A stretch of 5,068 nt of DNA from JBBDMU01 sp040905685 (GTDB lineage: Bacteria; Bacteroidota; Rhodothermia; Balneolales; Natronogracilivirgulaceae): contig JBBDRB010000065.1 in NCBI GenBank assembly GCA_040905685.1, positions 1 through 5,068 of the forward strand, in the 5' to 3' direction. Shown here piece by piece: positions 1-5,068 of this stretch. Every line of letters starts with the position of its first letter. The first letter of the stretch is position 1. Under the pieces are notes generated by a model. It saw only the letters and a program-made list of their open reading frames with translations, did not search any database and was not told where the DNA came from. The position numbers and the translations under genes are program-made.

Positions 1-1212
1 TCAACCTTTGGCAAAATCATCAGCATGGTTGAAGAAGCCGAAGCGCATAAGGGAGTTGTTCAGCGATTTGCGGACAAGTTTTCGGCCTATTACCTGCCGG
101 TAGTGACCGGGGTTGCGGTGCTGACGTATCTGTTGAGCGGCGATTTAATGGCTACTATCGCCGTGATGGTGGTAGCTTGTGCCTGTGCTTTTGCGCTGGC
201 CACACCGGTAGCCTTGCTGGCCTCTATCGGCTCTAATGCAAAGCAGGGCCTGCTTATCAAGGGTGGCAAGTACATTGAAGCCCTGGCCCGTGCGGATGTA
301 CTGCTTATCGACAAAACGGGTACGCTAACTTTTGGCCGGCCGGAAATCAATGATATTATCCCCCTGAATGGCTGTTCTGAGGGCGAGTTGCTGCTTTTAG
401 CTGCCAGCACTGAGCAGTATTCTGAACACCCTCTGGGACGAGCGGTGGTCAATGCTGCCAGAGATCGTCATCTTGCGCTAAAGAAACCCGAACACTTTGA
501 GGAATTAACGGGCAACGGGGTAAGGGCTGTTGTCAGTGGCAGGACCATTACGGTGGGTAATGAACGATTGGTCGAACAGAACGAGACAGTCAAACAACAA
601 ATTCAAAAACTCAAGAAAAATGGAAGAACCGTCATTACCGTTCAACAGGACGGAGTTTTACTTGGGCTGTTGACCGCACAGGATACGGAACGCAAAGAGG
701 TAGGAACGGCTATTGAACGTATCCGGTCGTTGAATGTTCAGCATATTGAACTGCTGACAGGTGATAATACCGAAACCGCCCGCAGCCTGGCCGGACGACT
801 TGGTATTGGTTATCAGGCTGAACTGCTTCCCGAAGAAAAGATTGAGATCGTCAAACGGTATCAATCCGAAGGCCGCACTGTAATAATGGTGGGTGATGGT
901 ATCAATGATGCACCGTCCCTGGCTCAGGCCGATGTAGGTGTTGCCATGGGTACAACAGGGACGGATGTTGCTATTGAAACCGCCGATATCACATTGATGA
1001 GAGACGATTGGGAATTGATTCCCGAGTTGTTAAAATCTGCTGGAAAGACGATGAAGGTTATTAAGTGGAACTTTGGTTTTACTACGGCTTATAATGTTAT
1101 AGGCTTATCACTGGCTGCATTTGGCATTCTGCCACCCGTTCTCGCCGCCGCTGCACAGTCCATTCCCGATGTAGGAATATTGTTAAATTCTTCGCGCTTG
1201 CTCAGGCCATAA
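1..1212 (+). CDS. P1B-type heavy-metal-translocating ATPase, C-terminal part (5' end outside window)
   Basis: This protein couples ATP hydrolysis to export of a transition metal (Cu, Zn or similar) across the inner membrane. The frame is open to base 1 and residues before the first ATG (25) already match the family (STFGKIIS), so that ATG is internal and the gene is cut by the window edge; the metal-binding domain, first helices and most of the actuator domain are missing. Numbering from base 25: helices 3 and 4 at ~24-70, membrane motif C52-A53-C54 where CPC is usual, phosphorylation site DKTGT with D96, HP motif H135-P136, nucleotide-binding GNG (163-165) and GN (178-179), TGDN (245-248), hinge GDGINDAP (290-297), then two last helices with Y356-N357 and PDVG (381-384) plus NSS (388-390). 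The length of the visible part is normal for the family and the stop is intact. It is the only complete-looking gene on the plus strand. Metal specificity cannot be assigned because the CxC motif and helix 7/8 residues do not fit one classical subgroup; copper is favoured by the nearby Csp gene. Confidence 0.95.
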   Translation, partial: STFGKIISMVEEAEAHKGVVQRFADKFSAYYLPVVTGVAVLTYLLSGDLMATIAVMVVACACAFALATPVALLASIGSNAKQGLLIKGGKYIEALARADVLLIDKTGTLTFGRPEINDIIPLNGCSEGELLLLAASTEQYSEHPLGRAVVNAARDRHLALKKPEHFEELTGNGVRAVVSGRTITVGNERLVEQNETVKQQIQKLKKNGRTVITVQQDGVLLGLLTAQDTERKEVGTAIERIRSLNVQHIELLTGDNTETARSLAGRLGIGYQAELLPEEKIEIVKRYQSEGRTVIMVGDGINDAPSLAQADVGVAMGTTGTDVAIETADITLMRDDWELIPELLKSAGKTMKVIKWNFGFTTAYNVIGLSLAAFGILPPVLAAAAQSIPDVGILLNSSRLLRP

Positions 1213-1228
1213 TGAATAGCTTACAGTA

Positions 1229-1336
1229 AATCACTTCAACCGTGCTGTCCAGGCCCCACCCGATTAAAGCGGCGCTGCCTGACGTAAAACCGGCCGTTAG
1301 TGATAGCACCACTTCAATGACATCATAGTAAAGGTA
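1229..1336 (-). pseudogene. Remnant of a CDF-type cation transporter (first two membrane helices)
   Basis: Read on the minus strand from 1336 down, the DNA encodes YLYYDVIEVVLSLTAG followed by GSAALIGWGLDSTVEV. This matches the start of cation-diffusion-facilitator-like transporters, where helix 1 begins with a Y/W-N-x-x-E-type motif and helix 2 carries G-S-x-A-L-x-G-x-G-L-D-S-x-x-E. There is no in-frame start codon, a TGA lies just upstream (1352-1354), and the similarity stops after VEVI at ~1229; the frame then runs into a TGA at 1202-1204 inside the ATPase coding end. So both ends are missing: about 36 codons remain of a protein normally of 200-300 residues. Intact CDF proteins exchange Zn, Fe, Mn or Co for protons, so the remnant fits a metal-resistance region. 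I rely on motif memory rather than an alignment, but the GLDS context is distinctive. Confidence 0.75.
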
Positions 1337-1807
1337 ATGTATGATGATGAATCAGCCGCATTTTTTGACGTACAGGGAAAAAACAATACCAAAATTAAAA
1401 TCCTGACCCCGACAATTTTTTATCCCGTCGTATTAAAAGAAGTGCCGGAAAAAATCAAAAAAAAGGTCATCACAGTTCATTTTTTCGATAAAAAGCAATT
1501 TGAAGTGCCTTTTCCCCTGCCATCGGTTGCAAAAAACCATTCTGCTTTTGATCCCGGCCCGTCCGGATATATCTGGCGCGGTCCGACTTGGATTGTGCAC
1601 AACTGGTTCATGCATCAGTTCCTGATGGAAAACGGCTACCGGAAAGAATCTAAAATGCTGATAACAAGCATTGAAAAGCTGATCGAAAGAAGCGGCTTCA
1701 GGGAATATTATAATCCATTGACCGGAGAAGGCTACGGCGCACACAACTTTACCTGGGCCGGACTGGTCATTGATATGATCAATATGGAAATGAATAAGAA
1801 TAGCTAA
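1337..1807 (+). pseudogene. C-terminal fragment of a GH63-like (alpha/alpha)6-barrel glycosidase
   Basis: The 156-codon frame reads as the end of a glycoside hydrolase of the GH63/trehalase-like (mannosylglycerate hydrolase, glucosidase) type: YDDESAAFFDV near the start, the F-P-L-P-S-V and S-A-F-D-P stretch (residues ~59-74), YIWRGPTWIVHNWF (79-92), then SGFREYYNPLTGEGYGA (~119-135) and NFTWAGLVIDM (~137-147). In this family the FxEYYNPxTGEG region lies at the active site and the WxGxx(W) and F-x-W-x-A helices close the barrel. Full enzymes have ~400-800 residues, so at least half including the first catalytic acid is missing. The start at 1337 is only the first ATG in the fragment; the codons before it belong to the antisense CDF remnant, and no ribosome-binding site is visible. 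The C-terminus and stop look natural. It is more AT-rich, with A-runs (e.g. 1456-1466), than the ATPase. Unlikely to be an active enzyme. Confidence 0.8.
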
Positions 1808-1834
1808 CGGCACAACTCAGGAAGCACCAATCGA

Positions 1835-3151
1835 TCAGGGATGATGTATATGGCCATTGCCGTGCTCATTGTTTGCCTGAGGAGCGTGCATCATGACCAT
1901 AGGATCCAATATTCCGTAGGTTCCCATCCGGTCCATGTCTCCGCCAAAAAACAGGCGAAAACCGACTGAAATGGTCCAATAACTCCCATTATCAACAAGA
2001 AGCTCTGGGGTGACGCCGCGTTCATCCCAAATCCGGTTGTGCTGAAATTCAACAAATGGCCGGGCGCTCAGAGGATAGCCGGTCAGCGTGTAGCCATAGC
2101 CTGCGGAATTGATCAGCCAGCGCGTGGCGCCTATGGGCGGATCGTCATGATCATATCGGAAGAAATCATCCGTCCCCGGTTCCCCTTCACGATTGTATTC
2201 CGGCCGGGTAGCGTATTCAATGCGATAATAAGGCTGATGACGGCTGGTTTGCAGCTGTGCTTCCCCCAAAACGGCAAAGTAACCATCACGCTGTTCGGGT
2301 GCACTCATCGAAGCTTCCACCAAACCATATACATTACCGATTGGGTATTCAGAGGAATGACGAATGGTGGCATTGTACAAACTAATTAGATCATCTTCTA
2401 TTACCCTCGCAAAGGAGACTGAGGTTTCCCATTGCGCCATCGGTCCAAACCCTTCACCGAACCTGCGGCTGAGCCGTGCCGACCATGAGTCGCCAAAGCT
2501 CTCAATATTGCTGAAATCGTATGGACCAGTGGGCTCTTCCCCGCCAAACAGGGAGGCTTCGAAACCCCATCCACCGACGAGATATGCGCCCTGGATTTGC
2601 CACCGTTCCAGGATTTGTGAAAGATGGTGATTGGTGGGAAACTTCTGGACAGGCCGGGCCATAGGATCATCGGTTCCATAGGTTGCAAAACCTTTTCCTG
2701 CGGAAATAGAAAAGGCGCCGCCTGCAAAATCCCAAAAATTATAGCTAAGCATAACTTCATGCAACAGAGTATGGGGATGCCGTGCATCGATAAATTCTTC
2801 TCCCCATCCTCCGAGCGTTACTTCACCGTCCGGTATGGTGAGCCCTTCGAAGCTGAGGGATGTGCGCAATACTAGCCGTGCATTGGGGCTTTGAATATTT
2901 ACCATCGTTGTCGGCTGGGTAAAATACAGATCATTGCGGTTAAGGGGATTATCTTCATCGAAGGGCACGCTCCACGTGAGGAGCGGAAAAACCTGGCCCA
3001 TCCCCATTAACTGCCAGCCGTCGTCAAACGGCTGCATCCACATTTCATGCTCTGTGGCAGATTGCTCTTCGTGATCGTTGTGCTGATGCTGCGCCTGCAA
3101 CGCGCCTGAGAAAAAAAAAATAAAAGCTATACCTAAAAAGAAACGCAGCAT
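1835..3151 (-). CDS. Outer-membrane beta-barrel protein with His/Met-rich ends, function unknown
   Basis: The 438-residue product starts with a Sec signal peptide (MLRFF, hydrophobic core to ~18, likely cleavage LQA|Q after residue 20). The mature N-terminus is rich in metal ligands (H22, H24, H27, H35, M37, M39). The body has alternating aromatic/polar strands and Gly/Asn/Asp turns typical of an outer-membrane barrel, a late strand YWTISVGFRLFFGG (391-404), and conserved-looking blocks RHPHTLLHE (124-132), GKGFATYGTDDPMARP (152-167), FPTNHHLSQILER (171-183) and YDFSNIESFGDSWSAR (211-226). The C-terminus again is Met/His-rich (M406, M409, M418, M420, M421, H422, H430, H434, H436, H437). I recall similar uncharacterised proteins in other diderm phyla but no proven function. 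The start is supported by AGGGGAGG seven bases upstream. It ends 27 bases from the convergent glycosidase fragment and lies downstream of csp, separated by a terminator. A metal-related porin or binding protein is inference from composition and neighbours. Confidence 0.9.
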   Translation of the reverse strand: MLRFFLGIAFIFFFSGALQAQHQHNDHEEQSATEHEMWMQPFDDGWQLMGMGQVFPLLTWSVPFDEDNPLNRNDLYFTQPTTMVNIQSPNARLVLRTSLSFEGLTIPDGEVTLGGWGEEFIDARHPHTLLHEVMLSYNFWDFAGGAFSISAGKGFATYGTDDPMARPVQKFPTNHHLSQILERWQIQGAYLVGGWGFEASLFGGEEPTGPYDFSNIESFGDSWSARLSRRFGEGFGPMAQWETSVSFARVIEDDLISLYNATIRHSSEYPIGNVYGLVEASMSAPEQRDGYFAVLGEAQLQTSRHQPYYRIEYATRPEYNREGEPGTDDFFRYDHDDPPIGATRWLINSAGYGYTLTGYPLSARPFVEFQHNRIWDERGVTPELLVDNGSYWTISVGFRLFFGGDMDRMGTYGILDPMVMMHAPQANNEHGNGHIHHP

Positions 3152-3231
3152 CCTCCATCCTCCCCTTTATGTATTTGAACAGCCCAAATGATTCCCAAAA
3201 CAAAAAACAAAAGAGCTTTCTGGTTCATCAT
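3133..3231 (-). CDS. Possible small membrane/leader peptide overlapping the barrel gene start
   Basis: From ATG-ATG at 3231 the minus strand encodes 32 residues: MMNQKALLFFVLGIIWAVQ, a lysine plus one hydrophobic helix, then HKGEDGGCCVSF and TAG at 3133-3135. The frame overlaps the first 19 bases of the barrel gene, whose Shine-Dalgarno sequence lies inside it, an arrangement compatible with translational coupling or a leader peptide. The Cys-Cys pair near the end would suit a metal-sensing leader. Against it: no clear ribosome-binding site precedes the ATG pair, the CC codons come from the SD-rich DNA, and short hydrophobic frames arise by chance in T-rich sequence. I do not recognise a family. 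Confidence 0.25.
   Translation of the reverse strand: MMNQKALLFFVLGIIWAVQIHKGEDGGCCVSF
3159..3166 (-). promoter_or_regulatory. Ribosome-binding site of the barrel protein gene
   Basis: On the minus strand AGGGGAGG lies seven bases before the ATG at 3151-3149. A second GGAGG (3152-3156) directly touches the ATG and is too close to serve it, and an ATG at 3158-3156 is in another frame. The strong site fixes the start at 3151, which is also the start that gives a proper signal peptide. Confidence 0.7.
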
Positions 3232-3270
3232 TAGTAGATAACACCGTCTTCGATGTAAGCTTAAAACAAG

Positions 3271-3306
3271 AATTAATGCCTTACCTTTGCAGGAAAGGCA
3301 TTAATT
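3271..3306 (-). terminator. Rho-independent terminator of csp
   Basis: A perfect 12-bp inverted repeat (AATTAATGCCTT at 3271-3282, AAGGCATTAATT at 3295-3306) starts five bases after the csp stop codon. Inside it, after one A-A mismatch, three more pairs (3284-3286 with 3291-3293) close a four-base loop. Reading on the minus strand the stem is followed by CTTGTTTTAAG, a short U-rich tail. It should end csp transcripts and makes co-transcription with the barrel gene unlikely. Confidence 0.8.
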
Positions 3307-3311
3307 TACTC

Positions 3312-3656
3312 TCAGCTTGCTGCAACACCGGCCATCTCACGGCAAATTTTTGCGCACTGGAAGCAGGCATCGGCACATTCTTTGCAATGGCTCATATGGC
3401 TGTGCTTTTTACATTCCGCCCCGCAGGCTTCACAAATTTCAGCACAAAAAATACAGATTCTTTCCGAGAACTCCGATGCTCCTGCCATGAATTTTGATGA
3501 TAGGTAACAAATATCTGCACAATTAAGATCCAGAGCTATACAACGAGCAAGTTCTTTTGCATTATCTTCCTGTAAACAAGCTGCGGCACAATGTTCACAG
3601 GTAACAGCGCATTGATTGCATGCATCAATACATTTTTGATATTTCTCGTGTGGCAT
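3312..3656 (-). CDS. csp: Four-helix-bundle copper storage protein, cytosolic Csp3/DUF326 type
   Basis: The 114-residue product stores Cu(I) through cysteines that line the core of a four-helix bundle (established for Csp1 and Csp3 proteins). I count 19 Cys, in CxxC/CxxxC rhythm on four predicted helices: C9, 13, 16, 20, 23, 27; C39, 46, 50; C68, 71, 75, 78, 82; C91, 94, 98, 101, 105. This number and the ~110-residue length match cytosolic Csp3 proteins. There is no Sec or Tat signal (MPHEKYQKC), so it acts in the cytoplasm, unlike exported Csp1. A histidine-containing loop (H85, H87, H90, with M88) between helices 3 and 4 is in the region where Csp3 relatives open to metal entry; that role here is inference. 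The start is set by CAGGAG eight bases upstream (3665-3670). A hairpin terminator follows directly, so it is probably a single-gene transcript, with 179 AT-rich bases upstream for its own promoter. Confidence 0.93.
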   Translation of the reverse strand: MPHEKYQKCIDACNQCAVTCEHCAAACLQEDNAKELARCIALDLNCADICYLSSKFMAGASEFSERICIFCAEICEACGAECKKHSHMSHCKECADACFQCAKICREMAGVAAS

Positions 3657-3664
3657 GATTTTTT

Positions 3665-3670
3665 CTCCTG
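3665..3670 (-). promoter_or_regulatory. Ribosome-binding site of csp
   Basis: CAGGAG on the minus strand, eight A/T-rich bases before the ATG at 3656-3654. It supports this start over internal methionines. Confidence 0.7.
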
Positions 3671-3758
3671 TTTGAGTTTTTTTTATTTGTAAATGCCATT
3701 TTAACCGTAGCTATTGGATAATATTACATTATAGTATTTTATCAGGATGAGCATTATT

Positions 3759-3800
3759 TTTAAATAGTTGAAAAATCTAGTGATCAAAAAACCTAGGTTT
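3759..3800 (-). promoter_or_regulatory. Candidate csp promoter with upstream 12-bp palindrome
   Basis: The perfect palindrome AAACCTAGGTTT (3789-3800) ends one base before a weak -35-like TTGATC (3787-3782 on the minus strand). Seventeen bases on is a weak -10-like TTTAAA (3764-3759). An alternative -10, TATAAT, lies closer to csp (3733-3728) but has no matching -35. The palindrome position would suit an activator site, or an operator. All of this is AT-rich DNA, so chance matches are likely and the promoter itself is a weak call. Confidence 0.3.
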
Positions 3801-3835
3801 AAAACAAAATTTATTTTTTTCTATTTTAAGAAAGG

Positions 3836-4879
3836 TTACCGAAGCACCTGTACATTCATACCACGAAGCAGCACATAGCCGGTTCCTTTAATATATAGCC
3901 CTGTCTTGCCGGGCGATAACTCATCACCATGACCATGTGTAACGGTTTCATCTTCTGAAAACCCATAAAAATGACTACCATCGGCGGATGTACGAAGGTT
4001 AACCCATCCTTGGGCCATAAAATTTTCTTTCTCAAAAACATTCAGGTCACCATTTACAGATTGTCCTAGCCGCATCCTCCCTTCACTGACTTCCATGAAG
4101 CCATAATTATTTTCATCCTGAACATGATATATGATCCGAAATATTCCCGAAAATTCATCCAGGTTTACCTCGGCTTCAGCGCTAACGCTACCCAGATCAT
4201 CTCCAAAGACAAACATAGCTTTTCCCCCTTCGGGTTCAAGGCTTAGGGTTCTGTTATCAGTATCAGTAGCCATGTCCTCGCTACCTATTAGCCATGCAAA
4301 ATCTTCGGCAAGAGCTAATGTCGCATTGGGTCCTATTTGCCATTGCCAGGAACCCCCATCTAAAGCCATGGGTCTGGATACTTCTTCAGGGGCCATTTCG
4401 GAAGAGGCTGGTTCATCTCGGTCTGTCCGTTCCACAGCGGCCACACCCACGCCATGTTCAAAAACCAGTTTTGCTCCCAAATCTCCCGTCTGCCAGACAA
4501 AATAACAGCCCAGGGCGCCTAAAAGAACAAGTCCTGCCTGAACAGGTACCTTCAGATTCAATTGCAGCCATCCGGCCGTGATTCTTATTATCAAAAAAAC
4601 CAGAAAAAAAAGCAAGGTAATAAGAGCCATATTTTCATGGTCGGTTATGACGGATTGTGCCTGAACAGGAACTCGCACCGTTTCTGCCGCTATCGTTCCT
4701 GACCAATAGGAAGCAATTAAACCCAAAGTGCTTAAGGCATAAAGTGCTATTGTAGTTTTTTCAATCCAAACCTTGTTTAGAAAGAGTTTTATAGCGTCAA
4801 AAAAGACAGCAACAAATGTCAGTGCAATGGGAAAATGTACGAATAATGGATGTATGTTTGGTGCCCAATCGGGTATCAT
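3836..4879 (-). CDS. DUF2231-type membrane protein fused to a C-terminal ConA-like/DUF1080-like domain
   Basis: The 347-residue product has two parts. Residues 1-145 match the DUF2231 membrane family: NIHPLFVHFPIAL (8-20) opening helix 1, helix 2 (~43-63), DHE (80-82) before helix 3 (~84-105), helix 4 (~112-130) and the closing GDLGAKLVFEHGVGV (132-146). The histidines H10, H15, H81 and H142 sit in the family's conserved positions and could bind a metal or haem; the family has no settled function. After an acidic linker (~150-170), residues ~172-347 are all-beta, with a pattern like DUF1080/laminin-G concanavalin-type sandwiches (GIFRIIYHVQDENNYGFMEV at 245-264; GKTGLYIKG at 324-332). THGHGDE (314-320) is a local His cluster. 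The start at 4879 gives the complete helix-1 motif; its ribosome-binding site is weak. The gene has its own promoter-like region and is followed by 179 non-coding bases before csp. Domain topology (periplasmic or cytoplasmic) cannot be decided by eye. Confidence 0.85.
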   Translation of the reverse strand: MIPDWAPNIHPLFVHFPIALTFVAVFFDAIKLFLNKVWIEKTTIALYALSTLGLIASYWSGTIAAETVRVPVQAQSVITDHENMALITLLFFLVFLIIRITAGWLQLNLKVPVQAGLVLLGALGCYFVWQTGDLGAKLVFEHGVGVAAVERTDRDEPASSEMAPEEVSRPMALDGGSWQWQIGPNATLALAEDFAWLIGSEDMATDTDNRTLSLEPEGGKAMFVFGDDLGSVSAEAEVNLDEFSGIFRIIYHVQDENNYGFMEVSEGRMRLGQSVNGDLNVFEKENFMAQGWVNLRTSADGSHFYGFSEDETVTHGHGDELSPGKTGLYIKGTGYVLLRGMNVQVLR

Positions 4880-4906
4880 TGTAGTTATCTGTGTTTAGTG
4901 GTTAAT

Positions 4907-4935
4907 ATTATTTTGAACCATCTCGAATGGTTCAA
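4907..4935 (-). promoter_or_regulatory. Promoter of the DUF2231 fusion gene with an embedded operator-like inverted repeat
   Basis: On the minus strand TTGAAC (4935-4930) and AATAAT (4912-4907) are spaced by 17 bases, a good sigma-70-like pair. A perfect inverted repeat, TTGAACCAT (4913-4921), five bases, ATGGTTCAA (4927-4935), covers the -35 element and the whole spacer. A regulator bound there would block or remodel RNA polymerase. Transcription would start ~7 bases below the -10, leaving a leader of roughly 20 bases before the ATG at 4879. Confidence 0.5.
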
Positions 4936-5068
4936 TGATGTGTCGAAGATGCAGAAAAATAGAGGGTAATTCATAGGCTAATAATGTGCATAGATTGTGC
5001 GATTTTCTGGCGTCAACCATCTTCGGCGCCTGGAATATTCAGTCCGCTCATGTATGAATTTTTCTTTA

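Noticed and set aside
1307..1336. In-frame upstream extension of the glycosidase fragment (HHFNDIIVKV) as its true N-terminus
   Set aside because: The same bases read better on the minus strand as the YLYYDVIEVV helix of the CDF remnant, and a TAG at 1304-1306 stops the plus frame.
1213..1336. Insertion-sequence ends or attachment site at the gene scar
   Set aside because: I found no terminal inverted repeats, target duplications or tRNA sequence; the DNA is explained by the transporter remnant.
1433..1813. 126-codon minus-strand frame opposite the glycosidase fragment
   Set aside because: Shadow frame: the plus strand has clear family motifs and the minus translation has none.
2039..2875. 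Several open frames inside the barrel gene on both strands
   Set aside because: Shadows of the 438-codon gene, which has a signal peptide, RBS and consistent barrel pattern; the other frames look like random composition.
3276..3497. 73-codon plus-strand frame over the csp 3' end
   Set aside because: It begins inside the terminator hairpin and is antisense to the cysteine-rich csp coding sequence.
3789..3800. Palindrome AAACCTAGGTTT as the terminator of the DUF2231 gene
   Set aside because: Although T-rich DNA follows on the minus strand, only a four-pair stem is possible once a loop is allowed.
4131..4581. Plus-strand frames of 124 and 95 codons within the DUF2231 fusion gene
   Set aside because: Antisense shadows, Ser/Pro-rich with no recognisable domain.
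4913..4935. The 9-5-9 inverted repeat as an intrinsic terminator
   Set aside because: Neither strand has a T-run after the stem, and it sits on promoter elements instead.
4978..5067. Minus-strand frame open to the right edge (ends at TAG 4978-4980) as the tail of an upstream gene
   Set aside because: About 29 residues, Arg-rich with no family motif; two other minus frames are equally open near the edge, so no choice can be supported.

Overview
The window is a mid-GC stretch of bacterial DNA that reads as a metal-handling (probably copper) accessory region. Taxonomy cannot be fixed from sequence alone. The outer-membrane barrel protein with a Sec signal peptide shows a diderm. AT-rich intergenic DNA, some starts with only weak Shine-Dalgarno sequences, and the protein families present fit the Bacteroidota/Balneolota/Rhodothermota or Gemmatimonadota neighbourhood better than Proteobacteria; this is inference.

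Layout. 1-1212 (+) is the C-terminal ~403 codons of a P1B heavy-metal ATPase that enters from the left edge; its membrane metal motif is CAC rather than CPC. 1213-1336 is not empty: on the minus strand it holds a ~36-codon remnant of a CDF-type cation transporter (first two membrane helices) with no start and no body. 1337-1807 (+) is an orphan C-terminal fragment of a GH63-like (alpha/alpha)6-barrel glycosidase. These two broken genes abut almost to the base, so 1213-1807 looks like a recombination scar.

From 1835 rightward every intact gene is on the minus strand. In transcription order (right to left) they are: a DUF2231-type four-helix membrane protein fused to a C-terminal ConA-like/DUF1080-like domain (4879-3836); a 19-cysteine cytosolic four-helix-bundle copper storage protein of the Csp3/DUF326 type (3656-3312) followed by a strong hairpin terminator (3271-3306); and a His/Met-tailed outer-membrane barrel protein of unknown function (3151-1835). 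A possible 32-residue peptide ORF overlaps the start of the barrel gene.

How they may work together (inference): the ATPase exports the metal from the cytoplasm, Csp buffers Cu(I) in the cytoplasm, the barrel protein with metal-ligand-rich periplasmic tails handles it at the outer membrane, and the DUF2231 fusion sits in the inner membrane with a soluble sensory or binding domain. The DUF2231 gene has a credible promoter (TTGAAC-N17-AATAAT) whose -35 and spacer are covered by a perfect 9-5-9 inverted repeat, a good operator candidate. A 12-bp perfect palindrome lies upstream of csp. The last ~190 bases hold this regulatory DNA and no gene I can support.
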